8,581 bases of DNA from Rhizobiaceae bacterium (GTDB lineage Bacteria > Pseudomonadota > Alphaproteobacteria > Rhizobiales > Rhizobiaceae): the NCBI GenBank assembly GCA_028865845.1, contig JAGWJK010000137.1, positions 1 to 8,581 of the forward strand, given 5' to 3'. This document shows, in pieces, positions 1 to 5,331 of this stretch. Numbering within the stretch: position 1 is the stretch's first letter; every line of letters starts with the position of its first letter. The translations under genes and the position numbers were made by a program. The notes below the pieces were generated by a model, which made no database searches, was not told the origin of the DNA, and worked only from the letters and a program-made list of their open reading frames with translations.

Positions 1-263
1 CCGAATGTCTTAAAGCAAATTGAGCGCAGCTCAGGATAGATAGGGTGGCGGGTGTTCGCTGAGTAAAGGCGCTGATTGCCGCGGGCGACCTTCACGACGA
101 TCCCCGCGCGTTCGAATTCGTCAAGGATTCTCTTTCCGCCCCCGTAACCGGGGCCGCCAATCGCGATCAGCTCGTTCGATCCATACTGCCGGTCTGGATG
201 AAGAAGGAGTGCCCCAAGCATGTTTTGCTGCCGTTTCGACAGCATGAAGTCTATGGCGGACAC
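1..263 (-). CDS. Winged-helix regulator, N-terminal part of a wHTH-nucleotidyltransferase protein (runs off the left edge)
   Basis: Read on the minus strand from GTG at 263, this frame is open for 87 codons to the window edge. Residues about 8-68 look like a winged-helix DNA-binding domain: a first helix with SKRQQNMLGALLLHPDR, a YGSNELIAIG helix, a recognition helix near KRILDEFERAGIV, and a wing ending in GNQRLYSAN. The next stretch, HPIYPELRSICFKTF, resembles the linker that in COG1708-type proteins joins such a domain to a nucleotidyltransferase domain. That domain would lie outside the window and is inferred. GTG 263 is preferred because the domain begins just after it; ATG 245 is an alternative that would cut the first helix. 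No good Shine-Dalgarno sequence is visible. The start abuts a pair of direct repeats, suggesting autoregulation. The overlapping reading from 312 on this strand is in another frame and shows no family resemblance. Confidence 0.68.
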   Translation of the reverse strand, partial: MSAIDFMLSKRQQNMLGALLLHPDRQYGSNELIAIGGPGYGGGKRILDEFERAGIVVKVARGNQRLYSANTRHPIYPELRSICFKTF

Positions 264-265
264 GT

Positions 266-302
266 TGCACCCATAATTGGTGTGGATGCACCCATATTGG
301 GT
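266..302. promoter_or_regulatory. Two direct repeats, 21-bp period, candidate operator of the winged-helix gene
   Basis: TGCACCCATA occurs at 266-275 and again at 287-296, exactly 21 bp apart, or two turns of B-DNA. Similarity continues after it, with 14 matches in 16 positions. The second copy contains the palindrome CCCATATTGGG (291-301). The first copy lies 2 bp upstream of the GTG start of the minus-strand regulator. Two same-face sites over a start region fit binding by that regulator. Binding is inferred. Confidence 0.55.
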
Positions 303-615
303 TTGATGGCACGAATGTCCAGTCGATCCTAAGAGCTTCCGAACAGGTTGGAGGCTACCGATCAATATGCCGTCGCAGCCACCACTGGCCAGGCATCCCA
401 CTGCCAAGTGCTGGACATCACATCCTTTCATCAGATGTCCCGTTCGTCAGGTACGGGAACTTCGTTCGGCACATGTCCGCAATTAGGTAGCAAATACCAC
501 TAATGGATCACCGCGATCCTATGTGCTCCGGCGGCTAGTAGTCTGGTGACAGTTGTTACCTCATTGCGGCCATCAGGAGAATCTTGCACGGTTGCTACAG
601 GCAGGAGTAGCGCAA
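303..615. other. Region without a convincing gene between the divergent genes
   Basis: I see no supported reading frame here. It must contain the promoters of both the minus-strand regulator and the plus-strand NUDIX gene, but no clear -35/-10 pair stands out. It holds several small inverted repeats: GGACATC (413-419) with GATGTCC (434-440), CCCGT (439-443) with ACGGG (453-457), GGTAGCAAATACC (486-498), and the near-palindrome GGTGACAGTTGTTACC (545-560). Confidence 0.4.
486..498. repeat. 13-bp repeat GGTAGCAAATACC, first copy
   Basis: Identical to 1702-1714. The element is itself an inverted repeat (GGTA, 5-nt centre, TACC). The two copies bracket the NUDIX gene pair. A 13-bp match can arise by chance in a window this size, so the meaning is uncertain. 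Confidence 0.4.
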
Positions 616-618
616 TTG
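603..618 (+). promoter_or_regulatory. Ribosome binding site deciding a TTG start
   Basis: AGGAG at 603-607, an 8-nt spacer, then TTG at 616-618. No ATG in this frame is suitably placed before the NUDIX domain, so this pair decides the start of the first NUDIX gene. Confidence 0.55.
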
Positions 619-1008
619 AAAGCTATCGTTTTAGCGGCATTCATTCAGGACGGTCGCGTTTTGATGGCTCGACGAGCCGGTCACAAAAGACAGTTCCCCG
701 GACACTGGGATTTTATCGGCGGCCATGTGGATAAGAACGAAGCGCTTGACGACGCTCTAATCAGGGAGGCCGGAGAGGAGGTTGGATTGAGACCCGCCAT
801 CTTCCGCTATTTCGGGGTTTTTAGTGACGATGAAACTGACGCCAACTACCATTTATACGTCGTGACCGAGTGGTTAAACGGTCTCCCAAGACTACTCGGC
901 GAGGAGCATACCGAGTTGGCATGGGTCCAGTTGAGCGAAGCCGAATACCTTCGCCCACTAGCGCATCCAACCATCATTTCAGCGGTTTGCCGGGCTCGGT
1001 CGCCATGA
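616..1008 (+). CDS. NUDIX hydrolase, MutT-like
   Basis: A 130-residue single-domain NUDIX protein. The NUDIX box Gx5Ex7REUxEExGU is complete: G36, E42, R50-E51, E54-E55, G57-L58 (segment GGHVDKNEALDD to GEEVGL). These residues bind the divalent metal and catalyse hydrolysis of a nucleoside diphosphate linked to another moiety; the substrate cannot be told. The segment RRAGHKRQFPGHWDFIGGHV just before the box is the usual lead-in. I chose TTG 616 because AGGAG (603-607) lies 8 nt upstream and the NUDIX fold begins at once with KAIVLAAFIQDGRVLMARR. The frame is open further up to TTG 553, which would add 21 residues with no family resemblance. It stops 106 bp before the next NUDIX gene on the same strand, so the two may share a transcript. 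Confidence 0.85.
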   Translation: MKAIVLAAFIQDGRVLMARRAGHKRQFPGHWDFIGGHVDKNEALDDALIREAGEEVGLRPAIFRYFGVFSDDETDANYHLYVVTEWLNGLPRLLGEEHTELAWVQLSEAEYLRPLAHPTIISAVCRARSP

Positions 1009-1114
1009 CCACAAGTGCGGTGAGATCGCGCCCAAATTGTTTAATGTCGACGGCTTTCGCCACCAAATAGCGGATTTACATCTGCCAAATGAGACGGGGG
1101 ATCGGAAAGAAGCC

Positions 1115-1681
1115 ATGAAGAATGCGATCGACGTTCTGGACGACTGCGGGCTGCGGACTGGTGAAGTACTTTCGAGGTTGGACATTCATCGGCTGGGAAA
1201 AGTGCATAGGGTAATTCACCTCTACCTGTTCGATGCAAAAGGTCGGCTGCTTCTCCAGCGACGCTCGTTGACCGTCGATCACTTTCCCGGTGCGCTGACC
1301 ATCTCGGTTCTTGGTCACGTCGACACCGGAGAGAGCAGCATGGATACGGTCGAAAGAGAGTTGGAAGAGGAACTTGGTCTTTCGCCAGAGAAGGTGTCGA
1401 TACGCTTCCTGTTCTCGTACCGACGCGACGCCGTCTTGAGCGACGAGTACATCGATCGGCAGTTTAACGACGTGTACGCAGCATGGGGAGATTTCCAGCT
1501 CTCCGACGTGATCGCTGACGACAAAGAGGTGTCGGGCGTGAGCCTGGTTGAGTTTGCGGAATTTGTTGGGATGGCATCAGACCCAGGCAGCGCCCTGGTC
1601 GATGTCTACCGAGACGAAGCAAGGGATGTCGCATATTTTTTGTCGAAGCAAATCTCGGCAAAGAGAGTGTACACATTCTGA
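1115..1681 (+). CDS. NUDIX hydrolase of the IPP-isomerase-like (YfcD-like) type
   Basis: A 188-residue protein. The N-terminal part (DVLDDCGLRTGEVLSRLDIHRLGKVHRVIHLYLFD) and the LLLQRRS and FPGALTISVLGHV segments follow the isopentenyl-diphosphate isomerase / YfcD branch of the NUDIX superfamily. The NUDIX box is complete: G67, E73, R81-E82, E85-E86, G88-L89. In true type 1 IPP isomerase a catalytic cysteine sits in the SVCGH motif; here it is leucine (SVLGH, residue 66), so isomerase activity is unlikely and a hydrolase role is inferred. ATG 1115 is preferred because GGAAAGAAG lies just upstream and the domain begins there. The frame is open back to TTG 1037, giving up to 214 residues, but that extension has no ribosome binding site or family match. 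Neighbours are another NUDIX gene upstream and a broken HIT-family gene downstream. Confidence 0.85.
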   Translation: MKNAIDVLDDCGLRTGEVLSRLDIHRLGKVHRVIHLYLFDAKGRLLLQRRSLTVDHFPGALTISVLGHVDTGESSMDTVERELEEELGLSPEKVSIRFLFSYRRDAVLSDEYIDRQFNDVYAAWGDFQLSDVIADDKEVSGVSLVEFAEFVGMASDPGSALVDVYRDEARDVAYFLSKQISAKRVYTF

Positions 1682-1701
1682 CAACTGCTTTCGTCATCTT
1701 C

Positions 1702-1714
1702 GGTAGCAAATACC
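1702..1714. repeat. 13-bp repeat GGTAGCAAATACC, second copy
   Basis: Same element as 486-498, lying 20 bp after the stop of the second NUDIX gene and 79 bp before the HIT-family start. Its small hairpin potential could also be a regulatory site for the downstream gene. Confidence 0.4.
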
Positions 1715-1793
1715 TCAACGTCAAAACCATTTAAGGCGGATTCGCTTCAAGAGCGGACGTTGCCAGGACAAACGCGCAAAGTGGGATGAAATC

Positions 1794-2288
1794 ATGATCA
1801 AAGACCGTGACATTCCTCAGCGATATCAGATCGCTCGGACTACTACCTGGTCGGTCAGCCACCGCATCAATTCGGCCCTTCCTGGCTACCTCATGATTTC
1901 TTCGACTATAGCCACCAATGATCTAAGCGACCTTTCTGCCGAAGCACTGGGATCGATGGGAATAGTGTTGGCGACGGTGCAACATGCGCTGAACGCTCTC
2001 GGCGCCCAAAGGGTTTATCTTGGCCGCTAAGGGCATTCCCCAGGCTATCCGATTCATTTCCACGCTATTCCGATCTATGGATGGGTTGAAGAGCTTTTTT
2101 GGAAGGACAATCGCTACCGGCTGCTCGAGCAGCTTTCGCACGGTCCAGGGGAGACGCCGACTGACGGCGCAGAGCTGACGCTTTTCATTTGGCGAGAGTT
2201 TTGCGAACGACATGATCCGCCACCAATTTATGGACCATCGGTGTTGGAAGCCGTTGTGATCCTACGTCAGACCATTCGATTTTCGTGA
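1794..2288 (+). pseudogene. HIT-family hydrolase gene interrupted by an in-frame TAA
   Basis: From ATG 1794 the frame encodes 78 residues (RDIPQRYQIARTTTWSVSHR, then INSALPGYLMIS, ending in GAQRVYLGR), stops at TAA 2028-2030, and continues in the same frame to TGA 2286-2288. The second part begins GHSPGYPIHFHAIPIYGWVE and ends DGAELTLFIWREFCE plus a short tail. Together they make one HIT-like protein of about 164 residues. HIT proteins hydrolyse or transfer nucleotidyl groups using an HxHxHxx motif; here it reads H88-F-H90-A-I92, with isoleucine in place of the third histidine. The TAA falls where I would expect tyrosine (GRYGHSPG), so one base change (TAC or TAT to TAA) would explain it. No frameshift is needed. 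GTGGGA upstream is a moderate ribosome binding site. Loss of function is likely; readthrough or a sequencing error are alternatives. Confidence 0.75.
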
Positions 2289-2466
2289 TATTTGAAGTCC
2301 GCTTCGGGTTGCGAGCCGTCTTGGAGGCATCTGCTACCGAACGGGGCAACTTTCCGAAACACACTTGCCTTTTCCCACTCCAGGCGGCGTCACAGGCTAC
2401 AACAAGTGGCGAGGCGATCGCTTCGGAATGAGCTGAATTGAGTAGGCTGGTTGCCACCTCTACTGC

Positions 2467-2512
2467 TTGACTGTAACAACCTTTGGATGAAATCTTCGCT
2501 CGTGGAGAGGGG
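2467..2512 (+). promoter_or_regulatory. Possible promoter and clear ribosome binding site for the membrane-protein pair
   Basis: CTTGACT (TTGACT at 2467-2472) is a good -35-like hexamer. After 17 nt comes AAATCT (2490-2495), a poor -10. GGAGAGGGG at 2504-2512, 5 nt before ATG 2518, is a strong ribosome binding site. The 229 bp between the broken HIT gene and ATG 2518 holds no other supported feature. Confidence 0.4.
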
Positions 2513-2517
2513 TTTCC

Positions 2518-3438
2518 ATGCGCGACTATTCGGAATGGTTGAAGGACGCCGACGGTTCGGTGAAAAATCCGTGGCTGCATGAACGCGGCGACGGCACGAG
2601 GGTCTGGCGGGACAACCTTGTATCGGACATCCACATATTCGACGAGTACCCGATGGGCCTCTTCTACGGCCTGTTTTCAAGAAAGCCGATCCTTCTGCGG
2701 GAGGACTACTACGTCTTCGTGATGAATGATGGGATCATCTACGCGTCATCGTTCCAGTATACGGGCCGCAGGCACGAGAGCAGGATCGTCCAAGTCGATT
2801 GGAAGGAAGCCTATCTCGTAGACGTCGCCGACGGACGCGTGACGATCGAGCGCCGAGGCCAATCGGCGCTGACCGTTCCAAAAAGGTTCAACGAGGAGGG
2901 GCTCAAGCCTTTCATCGAGAAGGTGGACATCCGTCAAAGGACGGGCGAGCTGCCGCATAACGTGCCCTTCGTCTACAAGGAGACGAGGAAACCGGTGCCG
3001 GAAAAGACGGTAAGCATCGGGAGGTTCGTGTTTTCGACCCTCCAGATCCTCTTCGTGCTCGCCGTCGTGGCGATTGGATATCCGCTGTTCCTCGGCGGGG
3101 GCAGCCTTATTGTCGGAACCATGCCACCGGTTGCGGAAATCGCACCGGACGCTACCGCGCTCGCCGTTTCCCGTCACCCGGAGTGGCCGGCCATGCGGAA
3201 GCTCGAACTCACAGCGGGCGCGGCGGCGTTTCACGCAGCGCCCGCCGAGTGGCTCGCGAACAGCTTCGGCATCCACGGAAACCAGCCTGCGTTCCTGCTG
3301 TTCGTGCCAGTGTTCTGGGCCACCCAGTTCCTGCCTCGCGACAAGCAGGTGGAGGTTCTGGCCTGGGGGATCGAGAATGGAATTCAGAGAGAAGCAACAG
3401 AGGGACAGGCGGCCGCATCGGCCGATGGTGCGCAATGA
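2518..3438 (+). CDS. Membrane-anchored protein of unknown function, possibly with a PH-like N-terminal domain
   Basis: 306 residues, not recognised by name. Residues 1-165 are soluble and rich in alternating short strands: ILLREDYYVFVMNDGIIYAS (59-78), then RIVQVDWKEAYLVDVADGRV, then VTIERRGQSALTVP, closing with a helix near 124-138 (FNEEGLKPFIEKVDI). This order of strands plus a final helix, with Trp95, resembles bacterial PH-like domains; that is an inference from pattern only. Residues 168-201 form a long hydrophobic stretch (FVFSTLQILFVLAVVAIGYP and beyond), one membrane helix and perhaps a short re-entrant part. Residues 257-272 (PAFLLFVPVFWATQFL) are also hydrophobic, and the tail is Ala-rich. 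No signal peptide is seen, so the N-terminus is probably cytoplasmic. ATG 2518 is supported by GGAGAGGGG upstream. The stop overlaps the next start as ATGA, so the two proteins are translationally coupled and probably act together. Confidence 0.8.
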   Translation: MRDYSEWLKDADGSVKNPWLHERGDGTRVWRDNLVSDIHIFDEYPMGLFYGLFSRKPILLREDYYVFVMNDGIIYASSFQYTGRRHESRIVQVDWKEAYLVDVADGRVTIERRGQSALTVPKRFNEEGLKPFIEKVDIRQRTGELPHNVPFVYKETRKPVPEKTVSIGRFVFSTLQILFVLAVVAIGYPLFLGGGSLIVGTMPPVAEIAPDATALAVSRHPEWPAMRKLELTAGAAAFHAAPAEWLANSFGIHGNQPAFLLFVPVFWATQFLPRDKQVEVLAWGIENGIQREATEGQAAASADGAQ

Positions 3439-4541
3439 CCCAACCCGAGAACGCCAAGGACATTCTTTCGAGACGGCTCGCTGCCGGCGAGATCAGCGCC
3501 GACGAATACGACGCTCTGTTGAGGCGGATAGAAGGACGTGCGCCTCAGGCCGTACCAAGTCCTCCCCCGCCCGCGGAGACCCCCGCAGTCGCGGGAAGGC
3601 CTCCATCCGTTGGATGGAAGTCGACGCTGGTAGTTCTCCTTGTTTATTTCGTGATTGGGTTCGCGGTTTTAATGGCGATCACCGTGCATCGGGACGCGGA
3701 CACGCCGGCTCGTTGTGTCGGGTTTCTCCTCGGCGGCCTGATCTTCGCCATGCCTCTTTCAATGTTTCTGCGGTGGAAATGGCCCAGGCTGACCCGAATG
3801 GCGCTGCCCCTGTCCCTGGGTGCAATAGTCGTCCTCATGACCGTGCAGTCCTTGAGCGGCCAGCTTGGGAACGATCCCCATTACGACTCTCCGAAGGAAC
3901 GCATAGAAGGCGCGCTCTTCACGCAGTTTCCCCATTTTCGTAAACTTGCGGCAATCGACCCAGCGCTGTGGCAGAGATACATGGGGCCAATACTCGCCAC
4001 AGCGACCGAAGAAGCCGCTCCAGACGGCAGCCTGACGGACGTCCAGAAGAAAAAGCTGATAGATGCGACGACGAGCCTGAACGCTGAATTGTCCGCCGGC
4101 GCGGCCCGCGGTACCGACCAGCCCCTTGCCGCCTATCTGCAGGCGGCATCGAAGGTCGAGCAGATACTGCAGAGGGAGAACATTGTGCAATGCGCGGCGC
4201 TCGTGACGGGTCGGGACTTCGATCCATTCGCATACTCCCCAGACGCACGGGCACTTGGCAGCGAGATGGGTGCCGCGCTTGTTGACGCCTATGGCGAAGG
4301 GATGAAGACTGCAGCCACAAAGCCCGACAGCGACGCGGTCGCAGGCTACATGAGGGAGGCGCTCCTTCAAGGACCTGCACCGTTCTCGGAGGAGGAGCTG
4401 AAACAATTCTCGTCGCTAGCCGCGGGCGATCCGACGAAAAATTGCGAGATCGGCGTCAAGTATTTTCAGGACCTAGCCTCGCTCCCCACAACTAAGTCCG
4501 CGGCTGTATTCAGGGCCATTTTCCTACCGAAGACCCAATAG
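3435..4541 (+). CDS. SHOCT-domain membrane protein of unknown function
   Basis: 368 residues. Residues 6-33 (NAKDILSRRLAAGEISADEY and on) form a SHOCT motif, a short helical module found at protein ends and thought to mediate oligomerisation. A proline-rich linker follows (35-58, PSPPPPAETP). Three hydrophobic helices come next at about 62-83, 94-112 and 122-140. The rest (145-368) is a soluble, mostly helical domain with no motif I recognise; it contains two cysteines, in IVQCAAL and KNCEIG. ATG 3435 is chosen because it overlaps the upstream stop (ATGA) and places the SHOCT motif at the N-terminus. The frame is open back to 3183, but that part reads as an Arg/Gly-rich shadow of the upstream gene. 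Co-translation with the preceding membrane protein suggests a complex in the inner membrane. Confidence 0.82.
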   Translation: MTQPENAKDILSRRLAAGEISADEYDALLRRIEGRAPQAVPSPPPPAETPAVAGRPPSVGWKSTLVVLLVYFVIGFAVLMAITVHRDADTPARCVGFLLGGLIFAMPLSMFLRWKWPRLTRMALPLSLGAIVVLMTVQSLSGQLGNDPHYDSPKERIEGALFTQFPHFRKLAAIDPALWQRYMGPILATATEEAAPDGSLTDVQKKKLIDATTSLNAELSAGAARGTDQPLAAYLQAASKVEQILQRENIVQCAALVTGRDFDPFAYSPDARALGSEMGAALVDAYGEGMKTAATKPDSDAVAGYMREALLQGPAPFSEEELKQFSSLAAGDPTKNCEIGVKYFQDLASLPTTKSAAVFRAIFLPKTQ

Positions 4542-4561
4542 TCGACAATAATCTTTGGGGT

Positions 4562-4583
4562 GGCGGCCTAAACCTCGGCCGCT
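4562..4583 (+). terminator. GC-rich hairpin after the membrane-protein operon
   Basis: GCGGCC (4563-4568) pairs with GGCCGC (4577-4582) around an 8-nt loop, with a possible G-T pair outside. It lies 21 bp after the stop at 4541. There is no T-run, so intrinsic termination is uncertain. Confidence 0.35.
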
Positions 4584-4689
4584 CCGACGCGACCGCACGA
4601 ATTGACTCGGCATCGAGACGGAACAGCCTGTTCGAGGGCGGCCTCGCAATGCCCCATTGGGTCTAAAAAACTTCGCGGGGATGAAGTTA

Positions 4690-4725
4690 CAGGTGAGGTC
4701 GCGGAGCCGTCTTCAACCTCACCTG
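4690..4725. repeat. Perfect 10-bp inverted repeat with a 16-nt loop
   Basis: CAGGTGAGGT at 4690-4699 is perfectly complementary to ACCTCACCTG at 4716-4725. No T-run follows. It could be a transcript-end hairpin, a repetitive extragenic palindrome, or a relic of a mobile element, since transposase debris begins about 95 bp downstream. Nothing else convincing lies between 4584 and 4819. Confidence 0.55.
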
Positions 4726-4819
4726 CCGCAGAGCCATTCTTGTTAAATTGGGGTTCGCGACGTGTGGCATCGCGCCGACGATCGACATCATCAATCACTC
4801 GGTTACAGGAGGAAACGTA

Positions 4820-5148
4820 ATGAGGCGGGTCGCAACCATAAGACTAAATATAGCAAAGGATGTCTTCCTTAGGACGCCACCGATCGCGCAACAGCCAGAC
4901 ATGCGGTGGACTTGTCCCGGTGCGATTGCATGCGTCACTGAGAGCTTCTAGTTTTGTGCGATCAGCGAACGGACGGAAGAGGGGAGTGGGTCGTCCTTCC
5001 CGTTGCCCCTCAGGTCCGACAAACTTGGTATGCCTCATCCGTCCGGCACCGGATCTCTGCTCGGCACATGTCGCCGTCTGGCTGGCACATACGCTCGCAT
5101 CCCATCGCGAAGCGACGTCTTAGTCGTGTGAAACTGATACCCTCGAAC
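4820..5148 (+). pseudogene. Decayed N-terminal fragment of an IS110-type transposase
   Basis: ATG 4820 is preceded by a very strong ribosome binding site (AGGAGGAAACGTA). The first 16 codons read MRRVATIRLNIAKDVF, close to the IS110-family transposase start (typically VATIGLDIAK followed by a few residues and VF). The first acidic residue of the family's DEDD catalytic set, the Asp of GLDIAK, is Asn here, and the preceding Gly is Arg. Similarity is lost after VF and the frame closes at TAG 4949-4951. Further down, in other frames, weak echoes of the next conserved part can be read: CSAHVAVWLAHTLASHREA (about 5063-5119) and RVKLIP (about 5126-5143), resembling the family's HHWAREL and GHEVRLIPP region. 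I read this as an inactive remnant with indels and no C-terminal half. The N-terminal match is good; the downstream echoes and right boundary are tentative. Confidence 0.55.
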
Positions 5149-5190
5149 TGGTTCACGAGCGCGTTCCGAACTCTCTCCTTCGCGCGCCTG

Positions 5191-5211
5191 TGAGTGAGCC
5201 ATTTTCACTCA
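5191..5211. promoter_or_regulatory. Palindrome TGAGTGA-N7-TCACTCA, candidate operator for the DeoR-type regulator
   Basis: Perfect 7-bp arms (5191-5197 and 5205-5211) in the non-coding region upstream of the phosphonate operon, 51 bp before the Pho box. DeoR-family proteins often bind TTTC/GAAA-rich sites, and TTTTCACTCAAAA is of that type. Assigning the site to this regulator is inference. Confidence 0.45.
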
Positions 5212-5261
5212 AAATGTGGCAACACGAACAATTACGGACTAATTAGAACAGAAAGCCACAA

Positions 5262-5279
5262 ATGTCATCATCTTGTAAT
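5262..5279 (+). promoter_or_regulatory. Pho box (PhoB binding site)
   Basis: ATGTCAT (5262-5268), a 4-nt spacer, then TTGTAAT (5273-5279). These match the PhoB half-site CTGTCAT in 6/7 and 5/7 positions with the standard 11-bp period. It lies upstream of the phosphonate operon and at the correct distance from a -10-like hexamer, as in PhoB-activated promoters where the box replaces the -35. Confidence 0.7.
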
Positions 5280-5289
5280 GCACTCCAAG

Positions 5290-5295
5290 TAAATT
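5290..5295 (+). promoter_or_regulatory. -10-like hexamer of the phosphonate operon promoter
   Basis: TAAATT matches TATAAT at 4 of 6 positions and starts 11 bp after the end of the Pho box, the usual spacing at PhoB-dependent promoters. Transcription would start near 5302, leaving a leader of about 30 nt. Confidence 0.5.
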
Positions 5296-5331
5296 GGCGT
5301 CGAAGTCAATTTCACGGCGAAAGGAGTGCTC

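Noticed and set aside
121..312. Minus-strand open frame of 63 codons from ATG 312
   Set aside because: It is in another frame from the winged-helix reading, has Arg/His/Trp-rich shadow composition, and crosses the direct repeats. The frame from GTG 263 has clear domain resemblance.
2289..2517. Possible gene remnant near 2340-2435, where one plus frame ends in GYNKWRGDRFGMS
   Set aside because: The short stretch looks protein-like, but no start or family could be assigned, so it is not listed as a gene.
2185..2634. Minus-strand open frame of 149 codons
   Set aside because: Overlaps both the broken HIT gene and the start of the membrane-protein gene, with no recognisable domain or start signal.
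3183..3434. N-terminal extension of the SHOCT protein to 3183
   Set aside because: The added 84 residues overlap the upstream gene, are Arg/Gly-rich and lack a ribosome binding site; ATG 3435 gives a coupled start and a terminal SHOCT motif.
2746..3435. Minus-strand open frame of 229 codons
   Set aside because: Arg/His-rich composition typical of an antisense shadow of the GC-rich gene at 2518-3438; no start signal or family resemblance.
3074..3943. Plus-strand open frame of 289 codons spanning both membrane-protein genes
   Set aside because: Arg/Ser/Pro-rich frame-shifted shadow crossing a well-supported ATGA gene junction.
5042..5053. Short palindrome TCCGGCACCGGA
   Set aside because: Five-bp arms with a 2-nt centre are expected by chance in GC-rich DNA.
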